A DNA stretch of 64,000 bases, taken from the NCBI RefSeq assembly GCF_035594125.1, contig NC_087151.1:23791831-23855830 (forward strand). The letters are read 5' to 3'. The DNA is from Scylla paramamosain. Lineage: Eukaryota; Arthropoda; Malacostraca; Decapoda; Portunidae. Shown piece by piece: positions 1 to 12,986 of the stretch; position 1 is the stretch's first letter; the number at the start of each line of letters is the position of its first letter. The position numbers and the translations under genes were made by a program. Under the pieces are notes generated by a model that saw only the letters and a program-made list of their open reading frames with translations, ran no database searches and was not told the origin of the DNA.

Positions 1-1044
1 AATGTGAAATATTCTCAAAAAACACATTTGTGGTAATGTTGTTCTGTTTCTCCATATAGAGTCCTATTAACGCATTTTAACATTTTGGTACCTTAGAAAC
101 ACTCATAATACATGTTTCTCGTAATGTAGTTTCATTTTCCCATATAGGGTAATTTGCATGCAGTTGGGTGTTTATCAATGTAAGAAGCTCAAAAACACTC
201 AAAATACTTGTTTTTGTTAAGTTATTCTGTTTAATCATGAATGGTGTTTTACATACGTTTTAGCGTTTATGTACGCAAGAAGTTCAAAAATTTACCAAAA
301 AAATGGCACGTTTTTCTTATAGTTTTGTATTCCCATAGAGGGTGATTTCCATGCTTCTTTTTTTTTTTTTTTTTTTTTTTTAGCACTTTGGTGCCTAAAT
401 ATTGAAACGAGACGTTTCTGGTAATGTCGTTTTGGTACCTAAACACACAAAAACTCTCATTATACACTTTTCTCTTAATATCTTTTTTGTTTTCTTATAG
501 AATACTTTCCATGCATTGTTGCATTTTTCTACGTAACAAGCTAAAAACAAACAAAATACACGTTTATTGTAAACTTGTTGTTTTTTTTTCTAAAAACGGT
601 GTTTTGCTTGAGTTTTAGGGTTTTAGTATGTAAGAAGCTGAAAAGACTCAAAAGACACGTTTTTGGTGTTTTTTTTTTATATATAGGGTGTTTTCCATGG
701 TTTTTAGCATTTTGCTGCCTAACACGATGAAAAAAAAAACTAAAAAAAGACATTTCTATAAATCTTGCTTTCATTCCCCATAAAGGGTGTTGTGCATGCA
801 TTTTGGCATTTAGTACTTAACAATGTGAGACAGTCAAATTTTTTATTTTTTTTTTGTAGTGTTCTTCTGTCTCTACATATAGAGTGTTTTTCATGCCTTT
901 TACCGCTTTGGTACATAAGAAGCTGAAAAACTCTCATAATACACGTTTTTTTTGTAATGCTTTTTTGTTTCCCCATATAAGGATCTTTGCCTGTATTTTC
1001 GCTGTTTTTCTAAAAACCTCAAAACACTCAAAATACTTTTTTTG
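1..1044 (+). repeat. Satellite block, 5-monomer higher-order form, plus orientation
   Basis: Degenerate ~96-bp monomers repeat the blocks GCGTTTTGGTACCTAA, CTCAAAAACACTCAAAA and GTAATGTTGTTCTGTTTC. It contains a 20-odd-base T run near 358-380. Short ORFs in it are satellite translations and not genes. No other feature is seen. The block ends where the poly-A tail of the minus-strand retrotransposon copy begins. Confidence 0.8.
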
Positions 1045-4000
1045 TTCTTTTTCATATAAGAGGGATACTGGCCAAGGGAAACAAAAAAAAAAAAAACAAT
1101 AAAAAAAATGCACACTGAAATGCCAGTCTCATAAAAGGGTCAAGGCAGTAGTCAAAAATTGATGGATAAGTGTCTTGAAACCTCCCTCTTGAAGGAATTC
1201 AAATCATAGGAAGTTGGAAATACAGAAACAGGCAGGCAGTTCCAGAGTTTACCAGAAAAAGGAATGAATGATTGAGAATACCGGTTAACTCTTGCATTAG
1301 AGAGGTGGACAGCAATAGGGGTGAGATAAAGAAGAAAGTCTTGTGCAGCGAGGCAGCGGGAGGAGGGGAGGCATGCAGTTAGCAAGATCATAAGAGCAGT
1401 TAGCATGAAAAAAGTGGTAGAAGATAACTAGAGATGCAACATTGCGGCGGTGAGAGAGAGGCTGAAGACAGTCATTTAGAGGAGAGGAGTTGATGAGACG
1501 AAACGCTGTTGATTCCACCCTGTCTAGAAGAGCAGTATGAGTGGAACCCCCTCAAGACATGTGAAGCATACTCCATACATGGACGGATAAGAGTTAGCAG
1601 CTGAGGGGGGTGAGAAAAACTGGCAGAGACATCTCAGAACACCTAACTTCATAGAAGCTGTTTTAGCTAGAGATGAAATATGAAGTTTCCAGTTCAGATT
1701 ATAAGTAAAGGACAGACCGAGGATGTTCAGTGTAGAAGAGTGGGACAGTTGAGTGTCATTGAAGATGAAGGGATAGTTGTCAGGAAGGTTGTGTCGAGCT
1801 GATAGATGAAGGAATTGAATTTTTCAGGCATTGAACAGTACCAAGTTTGCTCTGCCCCAATCAGAAATTTTAGAAAGATCAGAAATCAAGCATTCTGTGG
1901 CTTTCGTGAGTGAAATGTTTACCTCCAGAAGGGTTGGACGTCTATGAAAAGACATGGAAAAGTGCAGGGTGGTATCATGAACGTAGGAGTGGACAGGACA
2001 AGAAAATTGGTTTAGAAGATCATTAATGAATAATGAGAAGAGAGTGGGTGACAGGATAGAACCCTGAGGAACACTACTGTTAATAGATTTAGGAGAAGAA
2101 CAGTGACCGTCTACCACAGCAGCAATAGAACGGTCAGAAAGGTAACTTAATATAAAGTTACAGAGAGAAGTATAGATGCCTTAGGAGGGTAGTTTGGAAA
2201 TCAAAGCTTTGTGCCAGACTCTATCAAAAAGCTTTTGATATATCCAAGGCAAGAACAAAAGTTTCACCGAAATATTTAAAAGAGACTCAGTAAGGAAAGT
2301 CAGAAGATCACCAGTAGAGCGGCCTTGACGGAACCCATACTGGTGATAAGATGGAAGTTTGTGAAATGATAGATGTTTAAGAATCTTTCTGTTGAGAATA
2401 GATTCAAAATCTTTAGATAGGCAGGAAATTAAAGCAATAGGACGGTAGTTTGAGGGATTAGAACGGTCACCCTTTTTAGGAACAGGTTGAATGTAGGCAA
2501 ACTTCCAGCAAGAAGGAAAGGTAGATTTTGACACACAGAGCTGAAAGAGTTTGACTAGGCAAAGTGCAAGCACGGAGGCACAGTTTCGGAGAACAATAGG
2601 AGGGACCCCATCAGGTCCATAAGCATTCCGAAGGTTTAGGCCAGCAAGGGCATAGAAAACATCATTGCGAAGAATTTTAATAGGTAGCATGAAGTAGTCA
2701 GAGGGTGAAGGAGAGGGAGGAACAAGCCCTGAATCGTCCAAGGTAGAGTTTTTAGCAAAAGTTTGAGCGAAGAGTTCAGCTTTAGAAATAGATGTGATAG
2801 CAGTGGTGCCATTGAGTTGAAATAAAGTAGGGAAAGAAGAAGAACCAAAGTTATTGGAGATATTTTTGGCTAGATGCCAGAAGTTACGAGAGGAGTTAGA
2901 TCTTGTGATGGAAGGCTTAAGTACCTTTTGTGGGCCACCTCTCTACCATGTATAGCACGAAAACAAGCTGTGTTAAACCAAGGTTTGGAAGGTTTAGGTC
3001 GAGAAAAAAGAGTGAGGAATGTACCCTTCCATGCCAGACACTATCCCCCCTGTTATGTGCTCAGCACACAAAGACGGGTCTCTGACACGGAAGCAGTAGT
3101 CATTCCAAGGAAAGTCAGAAAAATACCTCCTCAGGTCCTACCAACTAGCAGAGGCAAACCGCAAGAGGCACCTTCGCTTAGGGGGATCCATAGAAGGGAT
3201 TGGAGCGATAGGATAAGATACAGATATGAGATTGTGATCGCAGGAGCCCAACGGAGAAGAAAGGGTGACAGCATAAGCAGAAGGATTAGAGGTCAGGAAA
3301 AGGTCAAGAATGTTGGGCGTATCTCCAAAACGGTCAGGAATACGAGTAGGGTGCTGCACCAATTGCTCTAGGTCATGGAGTATAACAAAGTTGAAGGGTA
3401 GTTCACCAGGATGGTCAGTGTAGGGAGAGGAAAGCCAAAGCTGGTGGTGAACATTGAAGTCTCCAAGAATGGAGATCTCTGCAAAAGGGAAGAGAGTCAG
3501 AATATGCTCCACTTTGGAAGTTGAATAGTCAAAGAATTTTTTATAGTTAGAGGAGTTAGGTGAGAGGTATACAGCACAGATAAATTTGAGATTGACTCTG
3601 TAGTCGTAGCCAGATGGTGGAAAACTCGGAAGATTCAAGAGTGTGGGCACGAGAGTAGGTTAAGTCACTGCGCACATAAACACAGCATCCAGCTTTGGAT
3701 CGAAAATGAGGATAGAGAAAGTAGGAGGGAATAGAAAAGGGGCTACTGTCAGTTGCCTCAGACACCTGAGTTTCAGTGAGGAAAAGAAGATGAGGTTTAG
3801 AAGAGGAGAGGTGGTGTTCTACAGACTGAAAATTAGATCTTAGATCGCGAATGTTGCAGAAGTTAATGAAGAAAAAGTTGAGGGGGGTGTCAAGACACTT
3901 AGGGTCGTCGACAGAAAGGTAGTCCGACCTGGGGACATTTATGGTCCCCTCCCCAGATGAGGACTCCGAGACTGGTGTAGGAGTCGCCATGATGATTTTA

Positions 4001-4227
4001 AAATTTTTGAGTGAAGGGTGTGTGTGTTATTAGGTGCTTGTAGTTTTGTGTGGAGGAAGAGAGTTGTTTTTGAAGGGCAGGCTGTGACTGCCCCTTTGTG
4101 TTGTGAGACACAAAGGGAAACGTTCAGTGAGGTCACTGCTGGGTTTAATGATAAGTTCACAGCACCCTCTGAACTGTGCTTTAGACCTCACTGGGAGTAA
4201 TTATCGTTTCGGCAGGTGCCTACTGCC
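1045..4227 (-). mobile_element. Jockey-like non-LTR retrotransposon, copy A, near full length, decayed
   Basis: This is the longest retrotransposon copy in the window (~3.2 kb, minus strand). From its 5' end (high coordinates) it has ~235 bp of leader, an AP-endonuclease domain, a reverse transcriptase domain, a C-terminal region and an A-rich 3' end. The 3' trailer (GACTGGCATTTCAGTG and GGCCAGTGTC-like blocks) matches copies B, C and E, which supports a true 3' end. The leader contains a perfect 10-bp stem at 4092-4101/4108-4117 with a 6-base loop. No gag-like ORF1 precedes the endonuclease and the satellite resumes directly, so the element is either single-ORF or 5'-truncated here. It sits inside the plus-oriented 5-mer satellite. 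A clear target-site duplication cannot be defined because both flanks are repeats. Confidence 0.8.
1152..3990 (-). pseudogene. Endonuclease-reverse transcriptase ORF of retrotransposon copy A, broken
   Basis: The polyprotein would nick chromosomal DNA and reverse-transcribe the element RNA. Pieces in order: the endonuclease N-terminus starts with ATG at 3990 (residues MATPTP) and carries FINFCNIR and LLFLTET. It continues in another frame at 3650-3138 with the motif ILGDFNVHH and an expected SDH that reads CDH. The RT fingers/palm lie at 2741-2181, with AYGPDGVPP, KKGDRSNPSNYRPIA and QYGFRQGRSTGD. The next palm piece at 2117-1824 has PQGSILSPTLF, but the catalytic YADD box reads YVHD. The C-terminal piece is at 1518-1152. 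Several frameshifts and the loss of a catalytic Asp make it inactive. The Jockey-superfamily assignment rests on domain order and my recollection of crab homologues; a related clade is possible. Confidence 0.78.
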
Positions 4228-7200
4228 TCCTCCTTGTTTTTGGTAATGTTTTTCTGTTTCTCCTTAAAGGGTGTTTTGCATGCGTTTCAGCTTTTTGCTA
4301 TGTAAGTAGCTAAAAAAAAAAAAATACTAAAAAGAAAACTTTTTCGTAAAGTTGTTTTGTTTTCTCATATAAGGTTTTTCCATGCTTTTTAGGGTTATGG
4401 TGACTACCACGTACTCATAAATATTTAAAAGACATTTTTTTCTTTTTCGAAAGTCGTTTCCTTTCCCCATATAGTGTGCTTTCCGTATATGCTGGCGGTT
4501 TGGTACATAATAATGTGAAATACACTCAAAACACATATTTTTCGTAATTTTGTTCTCTTTCTCCAAATTGAGTGCTTTTCATGCTGTTTCAAGTTTTAAT
4601 ATCAAGAAGATCAAAAACACATATAACAAACGTTTCTCATAGTGTCCTTTTGTTTCCCTATGTAAGGTACTTTCCATGCATTTTTGCGTTTTTTGTCCAT
4701 AACAAGGTTAAAAACACTCAAATAACTTCTTTTTGTTAATGTTATTGTGTTTTTTCAATAAAATATTTTTTTTTGCATTTTGGGCAAATGCAAAAAGTAA
4801 AAAAAAATAAGTAAAAATGCAAAAAGATTTTGGATTTTTACTTGGAAAAATGCATTTTGCATTTTGTAAGTAAAAAGCAAAAAAAAAAAAAAAACACTCG
4901 AAATAATTGTTTTTTGTATTGTTATTTTCATTCATAGAGATTTCTTTTTACATGGGCTTTAACGTTTTGACTTGTAACTAGATCATAAACTATGACAAGA
5001 AACGTGTTTCGTAATGTTTTGTTTTCCAATATTAGGTTCTTCCCATGCTTTTTTTTTATTTATTTTTTGAAGCGTTATAGTGACTATCACGTTCATAAAT
5101 ACGCAAAAGACAGGTTTTATAAATCTCGTTTCTTTTTCTCATAAAGGGTGTTTTGCGTGCATTTTGGCGTTTTGGTACATAAAAAAGTGAATTACTGTCA
5201 AAATACGTGTTTTTGGTAATGTTATATTTCTCCATATAGAATGCTATTCATGCGTTTTCGAGTTATGCTACCTAAAAAGGTTATGCTACCTAAAAAAGTT
5301 ATGCTACCTAAAAAACATTCATACGACACGGTTTTTGTAAGGTCCTTTCCTTTCCCCATATAGTGTACTTCCATATATTTTGGCATTTATGTACGTAACA
5401 AGTTCAAAACACTTAGAAATACCCGTTTTTGGTAATGCTGTTGAGACATCTCTGACACGTTTCTGGAAATGTCGTTTCTTTTTCTCATATATTGTGATTT
5501 GCATGCATTTTAGCGTTATGGCATCTAAAAATGTGAAATACACTTGGTATATTCATATTTTGTAATATTGTTCTTTTCACCAGAGTGCTATTCATGCGTT
5601 TTCGAGTTTTGGTACCTAAGAAACTCAAAAACTCTCATAATACATGTTTCTCATAATGTCTTTTTGTTTCCCCATATAGGGTACTTTCCCTGCAATTCTA
5701 AATTTTTCAACGTAAGAACCTTAAAAAGCTAAAAATACTTGTTTTTTTGGTAATGTAATTCTCCTTAGCCATGCCTTTCAGCGTTTTGGTATGTAAGAAG
5801 TTAAAAAAAATTGTCCGAAGACAAACTTAATGTTTTGTATTTGTGTTTTCCATGATTTTTAGCGTTTTTTGGTACCTAGCACTAAAAAAAAAAAAAAAAA
5901 CACTGAAAAGACACGTTTCTGGTAATGTCTCTTGGTTTCTCCATATAGGGGGCATTTAATGCTTTTTGCGTTTTGGTATCTATCAATGTGAAATGCCCTT
6001 TTTCTCCAAAATAGAGTGCTAATCGTGCGTTTTAACATTTTGGTACCTAAGAAGCTTAAAACTCTCATAATAAAAGTTTCTTGTAATGTCTTTTCGTTAT
6101 TCCGTTTAGTGTATTTTACATGCATTTTGACTTTTTTACGTAATAAGCTAAAAAAAAAACCCTCAAAATACACTTTTTAGTAAAGTTATTGTGTTTCCCC
6201 CATAAAGGGTGTTTTGCATGAGTATTAGCTCAGTATGCACCTCAAAAACACTCAAAAGACACATTTTCGGTAATGTTGTTTTCCTTTCCCTTATAAGGTG
6301 TTTTCTATGCTTTTTAGCGTTTTAGTGCCTAGCACGCTCATAACCACGTTTCTGGAAATCTTGTTTCCTTTCCCCATATAAGGTGCTATTTATGCATTTT
6401 CGCATTTTGGTACCTATCAATGTTAAAAACACTTAAAAATGCACGTTTTTGGTAATATTGCTTTGTTTCTACATATGGAATGCTATCCATCCGTTTTAGC
6501 GCTTTGATACCTAAAATATAGAGTGCTTTTCATGCATTTTAGTGTTTAGATATCTAAGAAAAAAAATTATAATACATGTTTCTCGTAATGTCATTTCGTT
6601 TCCTTATACAGGATACTTTGGGCGCATTTTGGCATTTTTCTACGTAACAAGCTCAAAAACTCAGATTACTAATATTTTTGTAATAGTTTATTTTTCCTTA
6701 TAAAGGGTGCTTTACAAACGTCTTAGCGTTTTGGCTAAAAAACTACTGACGTTTTTGGTAATGTTGGTTTGCTTTCCCATATAGTTTGCTTTCCATACTT
6801 TTTAGCGTTATGGTTATAGCACGCTCATAAATACTCAAAAGACATGTTTTTTTTTTTTTCAAATCTCATTGCCTTTCCCCATATAGTGCGTTTTGCGTGC
6901 ATTTTGGCGTTTTCGTACCTAAGAATGAGAAACACGCTCAAAATAGACGTTTTTGGTAATGTTCTCTTTCTCCTTACAGAGTGCTATTCATGCATTTTAG
7001 CGTTTTTGGTGCCTAAGAAGGTGAAAACATTAAAAATACACGGTTCTCGTAATGTCCTTTCCTTTATATTTTGGTGTTTTTGTACGTAAGTAGTTAAAAA
7101 CGCACAAAATACTTGTTTTTAGTTAGGTTGTTTTCTGATTCCATATATGGTGCTTTCCATGCTGTTTAGCGTTTTGGTGCCTAATATCCAGGAAAACACT

Positions 7201-7407
7201 CAACAGATACGTTTCTTGTAATGTCTTTTCTTTTCCTCATATAAGGGGATGCATTTCTACATACATTTCTGCATACATTTCTGGGTTTTGGTACCTAACA
7301 ATGTAAAAAACAATAAAAATACACGTTTTTCGTAATGTTTTTTTCCTTTTCTCCATATAGAGTGTTATTAACAGTTTTCGCGTTTTCTTACCTATAATAA
7401 TAATAAT

Positions 7408-7492
<85 letters not shown>

Positions 7493-9601
7493 CATAATTC
7501 TGATAATGTCTTTTCATTGCCCTATATGGAGTAGTTTGCATGCTTTTTGGTATTTCTCTACGTAACAAGATGAAAAACACTCAAAATACACGATTTTGGT
7601 AAATTTATTCTATTATTGCACATAAGAGGTGTTTTCATGCGTTTCCTACGAAGGTAGCTAAAAAAAATTAAAAGAATCGTTTTTGGTAATGATATTTTGC
7701 TTTCCCATATAGGGTGTTTTCCATCATAAACAGTCAAAAGACACGTTTGTGGAAATTTCTTTTCCTTTTCTTATATAAATGTGCTTTACATGCATTTTGG
7801 CGTTTTGATACCTAACAATGTGAAATGCCCTCAAAATACTCTTTTTTGTAGCGTTGTTCTTTTTTTTTCCGTATAAAGTCCTACTCATGCGTTTTAGCAT
7901 TTTCTTATCTAAAAAGCCCAAAAATTCATAATACACATTTCTCGTAATGTCTTTTCGTTTCCCCATGTAGAGTATTTTGCATGCATTATGGCTTTTTTAC
8001 GTAACAAGCTAAAAAAAACACACAAGGTATTGATTTTTAGTAATGTTATTCTGTTTCGCCATAAAAGGTTGTTTTCCATCCGTTTTAGCGTTCTGGTCCG
8101 TAAGTACCTCAAAAGACTGAAAAAAAAAGTCGTTATTTGTAATGTTGTTTTCTTTTCCCATAGAGGTTATTTTCCATGCTTTTTAGCGATATGGTGCTTA
8201 GCACACTCGTCAAAGATATATATTTTTTTTAAATCTCGTTTCCTTTCTCCAGTTAATGTGCTTTGTATGCATTTTGGTTGTTTGATACCTAAAGATGTGA
8301 TATACATTTAAAATACACGTTTTTGTTAATGTTCTGTTTCTCCATATAGAGTGTCATGTGCTCTCGAGTTTTGATATCTTAAGAAAAAAACTAATAATAA
8401 ACGATTCTCATAATGTCCTTTCGTTTCCCCATATAGGATACTTTCTACACATTTTTCGCGTTTTTTGTACGTAACATGAGGAAAAACACTCAAAATACTT
8501 TTTTTTTTTTTTGGTAACGTTATTGTGTTTTCCCATAAGGGATGTTTTCTCTGCGTTTTATTGTTTTGGTACATACATAGTTCAAAACACTCAAAAGACA
8601 TGATTTTAGTAATCTTGTTTTCTTTTTCCATTTAAAGTGTTTTCCGTTTTTTTTTTTTTTTCAGCGTTTTGCTGCCTAACACGTTCATGAACACTCGAAA
8701 GGCACTTTTCTGGAAATGTTGTTTCTTTTCGCCATATAGAGTGCTTTGCATGCATTTTGGCGTTTTGGTGCCTAAATCATGTGAAATACACTAAAATAAA
8801 AGTTTTAGTAATGTTCAGTTTCTCCATTTAGAGTGCTATTCATGTTTTATCACGTTTTGTTACATAAAAAGGTGAAAAACACTCATAATAAACGTTTCTC
8901 ATAATATTCTTTTGTTTCCTCATATAGTGTAATTTCCATGTATTTTGGCGTTTTTGTACGTAACAAGCTCAAAGCACTCAAAATTTTTTATTTTGGTAAT
9001 ATTATTCTGTTTCTTCTTACAGGGTGTTTTGCATGCGTTTTAGCGTTTTGGTACGTAAGAAGCCGAAAAAGATAAGTTTTTGGTAAAGTTCTTTTCTATT
9101 CCCATAATGGGTGCTTTCCATACTTTTTGTTTTTCTTAGAGTTTTGGAGCTTAACATGCATAAAAATACTCAAAATATGTTTCTAGTAATGTCATTTCAT
9201 TTCTTAATATAATTGACTTTGCAAGCATTTTTGCGTTTTTTGGTACCTAAAAAAGAAAAACACTTGATATTCAAGTTTTTGGTTATGTTCTTTTTTCTCG
9301 CGTTTTGGTACCTAAGAAACTCAAAACTCTCATATCTGAAATGTGTCTTATCTGAATGTCTTTTGTTTCTCCATAAAGGGTTATTTGAGTTTTAGCGTTT
9401 TGATACTTAAATATTTCAAAAACACACACAAAAAAAATAGGTTTTTGTCAATGGTGTTTCGTTTCTCCATATAGAGTGCTATTAACGCCTTTTCGCCTTT
9501 TTGTACCTAGGAAGTAAAAAAAAATGCGTATAATTCGCTTCTCTTAATGTCTTTTACTTTCCCATATAGGGTACTTTCTATGGATTTTGGCCTTGTACTT
9601 G
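4228..9601 (+). repeat. Satellite block, 5-monomer higher-order form, plus orientation
   Basis: This is the clearest 5-monomer region. The monomer ending in 'AATGTGAAATACACTC' recurs near 4509, 5526, 5980, 6416, 7816, 8293 and 8776, with spacings commonly 436-506 bp. The successive monomer types differ in their GTGCTTTGCATGCATTTTGG, GTGCTATTCATGCG, GGTACTTTCCATGC, GGGTGTTTTGCATGCG and GTGTTTTCCATGCTTTTTAG boxes. Other structure: a three-fold ~18-bp repeat of GTTATGCTACCTAAAAA at about 5267-5321 and a trinucleotide array near 7390-7490. No genes are seen. Confidence 0.8.
7394..7491. repeat. (TAA)n microsatellite
   Basis: About 98 bp of nearly perfect TAA/AAT repeat lies inside one satellite monomer. 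Reading it on the minus strand gives an artefactual poly-leucine ORF. Confidence 0.95.
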
Positions 9602-10968
9602 GGGAAACAGAACAACATTTTTCAAAAATGTGTGCTTTAAATATTTTCAGTTTGTTAGGTACAAAAAAAAAAAAAAATCTAAAAGCATGAGTTTTAATTG
9701 TTTTTCATCTTGTTAGGTACGAAATTGCCAAATACATGCAAATTAGCATATATAATGAAACGATATAATCACAAACGTGTATATGTTTTTTTTTCTTTTT
9801 TTTTTAATGTTGTAAGGTATCAAAAAAGTTATGTTCCGGAGGAACATAACTTTATCAAAAACGTGTGTACTTAGTGTTTTTAAGTTCATTAGTTGCAAAA
9901 AAAGCTTAAACATATGCAATGTAGCACATATGAGGAAACTAAACGATATTACCACAAACGTATCTTATGAGTGTTTTTAAAGATTCCTCGGCGCTGAAAC
10001 GCTAAAACTTATGAATATTCCTCTATATTGGGGGAACAAAAAAAGCATCATTACAAAAATGTGTATTATGAGTGTGATTCACCATGTTACGTACCAAAAC
10101 GCCAAAATGCAGAGAAAAAAAACCTTTCTGGAGAAAAAAAAAAAATTAAATAAAATAAATAAATCAGCAAATAATATTAAAAAAAGTGTGTTTTAAGTGT
10201 TTTTGTTAAATATCAAAATGCCAAAACCTATGCAAAGGCTCCAGTATAGGGAAACGAAACGAAATAATCACAAACAAAAGCTATCTGGACGTTAAAACAC
10301 AAAAATAGTATTTTATATTCAGAAACAGAACAACATTAAGAAAAGCGTTATGAATTATAAATCTTATTCACTATGATAGGTGCGAAAACTTCAAAATGCT
10401 TACCTGTATGCATATATACCTATATACCTATATTAAGAAACACATCTATATTACCAAAAATAAAACAACTGTCAAAAACATGTTTTTTTCAGGTTTTGCG
10501 TATCAAAACGCTAAAATTCATGAAAAACATCCCTTAAGGAGAAACAGAACAATCTCACAAATAAAGTGTTTTTTGAGTGATTTTTTTTTTTTTTTGAGCT
10601 TCTTACGTACCAAAACTCTAAAATGCATACAAAACTCTCTGTCCGGAGGAACATAACAACATTACCAATAATATGTGTTTTAAGTGTTTTTTTTTTTTTC
10701 AGTTCATTATATACCAAAACGCCTAGACATTTACAAATCGGCCATTATGGGGAAACTAAACGATATTTCCACACACGTGTTTTTTGAGAGTTTTTTTTTA
10801 TGGTTTTTAGGTGATGAGAAGCTAACACAAATAAATATTAATCTATATTGAGAAAGAAAACGTTATTACTAAAAGTGTGTGTTAATATGGTGAAGGCTCA
10901 TTCACCATATTAAGTACAAAAACGCCAAAAATGTATACAAAGAACTTTTCTGGAGAAACAGAACATTT
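9602..10968 (-). repeat. Satellite block, 11-monomer type, minus orientation
   Basis: Read on the minus strand, the block shows the 11-mer-specific boxes, for example GTTTGTGATTATATCGTTTC followed by GCTAATTTGCATGT (plus-strand positions near 9740-9775). Both ends are orientation switches with plus-oriented satellite outside. A perfect 13-bp inverted repeat with a 3-base loop lies at 9825-9853. No genes are seen. Confidence 0.7.
9825..9853. repeat. Short perfect hairpin within satellite
   Basis: Arms AAAGTTATGTTCC and GGAACATAACTTT (13 bp each) are separated by GGA. The satellite monomer does not normally contain this, so it is a local fold-back event. Confidence 0.9.
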
Positions 10969-12986
10969 CCAAAAAAGTAAGTTTCTTTTTATGCATTTCA
11001 TCGTTTTTGTACTTAACGTACAATAATAAGACTCATAACAGGCGTTTTTTTTTTTTTTCATAAAGTTGTTTTGTTTGTCAGTATAGAGTATTATTCACGT
11101 GTTTTAGAGTTCTGATATCTAACAAAATCAAAAACAGTCATAATACACGGTTGTGATTATATCTTTTGGTATCCCTATGTTGGCTATTTTGCATGTTTTT
11201 TGGCCTTTTATTACTTATAAACTTGAAAAAAAATAAATAAAAGAAACGTTTTTTGTTTCTCCAAAAATTTAAGATTTTGTACCTAATATGGTGTATCACT
11301 TTCATAATACACATTTTTATTAATGATATTCTGTTACTCAACTTTGAGTATTATTCATATGTTGTAGTGTTTTAACACCTAAGAACCTCAAAAACACTCA
11401 TAAGACACATCTTTGAGAATGTCATTTAGTTTCCCAATACTGGCTAATTTGCATGTGTTTTGGCGTACCTAATAAACTCAAAAGCACACCTTTTTGGTAA
11501 TGTTTTTCTGTTCCTCGAGAATGGGTGTTTTGGAAGCATATTAGAGTTTTGGTACCTAAAAAGCTCATAAACACTGGAAAGACACAATTTTGATAACATT
11601 GTTTAATTGTCCATTTTAGGGTGTTTTCCCTGATTTTAAGCGTTTAGGTGCCTAATATGTTTAGAAACAGGCAAATAACACGTTTATGGTAATATTGTTA
11701 CGTTATCCCATATAGGATGCTTTGCATGCATTTGGGGCTTTAATAACTAACTAGCTCAAAACACTCAAAATATACTTTTTGATAAAGTTGTTCTGTTTCT
11801 CCAAAAAGGGTGTTTAGCATGCGTTTTAGAGTTTTGGTTTGTAAGAATCCGAAAACACTTAAAAGATACGTTTTTTGTAAAGTTGTTTCTTTTCCAATAT
11901 ATTGTACTTTTCACGCACTTTGGCGTTTTGGTATCTAACAATATAAAAAAAAAACATTGATCATACAGTTTTTTGGTAATGTAGTTCTGTTTTTTTTTTT
12001 TTGTTTGTTTGCATGCATTTTGACGTTTTGGTACCTAACATGGTGAAAAATACTGTTCTGTTTCTTAATATAGAGTACTATTCATGTGTTTTATCTTTCT
12101 GATGCATTAGAACATCAAAAACACACGTAACACATGTTTGTGATTATATAATTCATTTTCCCATATTTATATTTTGCAAGTGTTTTGGTGTTTTGGTACT
12201 TAACAAACTGAAAAACACTTAAAACACACATTTTTGGAATTTTTTTTTTTTTTTCAGAAATGGTTTTTGTATGTATTTTGGCGATTTAGGACCTAACATG
12301 ATGAATAACATTCAAAATACAAGTTTTTAGTAATGATGCTCTCTTCCTCAATTTTGATTAATATTCATATGCTTTAGCGTTTCAACATCTAAGAACCTTA
12401 AAAAACACTCATATGACACGTTTGAGATAATTTGCATGTGTTTTGGTACCTAATAAACTAAAAAAAAACACCCAAAACACATGTTTTTAGTAATGCTGTT
12501 CTGTTCCTCCAGACAAGGTGTTTTGTATGTATTTTTAAAGATTTCTTATGTAAGAAGCTAAAAAAAGCTCAAAAGACACAATTTGTTAAAGTTGTTTAGT
12601 TTTCTAAATAGAGTTTTTTCCATACTTTTTAGCATTTTGGTGCCTAATTTGCTAAACAAATAAAATAAAATAATCAAACAAATGACACGTTTCTCGTAAT
12701 GTCGTTTCATTACCCTTAAACGATGCTTTGCAACCATTTTGGAGATTTGATACCTAACAAGCTCAAAAACTCTCAAAATACACTATTTTGATGAGGTTAA
12801 TCTCTATAAAGGGTGTTTTGCATGAGTTTTATCGTTTTGGTATATAAGTAGCTGAAAACACTCAAAAGCCACGTTTTTGATGATGTATTTCTTTCCAGTA
12901 TAGTGTGCTTTGCATGAATTTTGGCGGTTTGGTACCTGACAAGTTCAAGACATTCATAATACAGGTTTTTCGTAATGTAGGTTTCA
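10969..12986 (+). repeat. Satellite block, 11-monomer type, plus orientation
   Basis: Plus-oriented monomers include the diagnostic GTGATTATAT monomer near 11151 and again near 12143, about 992 bp apart. That spacing is close to the period of the 11-monomer unit. No genes are seen; the block is interrupted by retrotransposon copy B. Confidence 0.72.
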
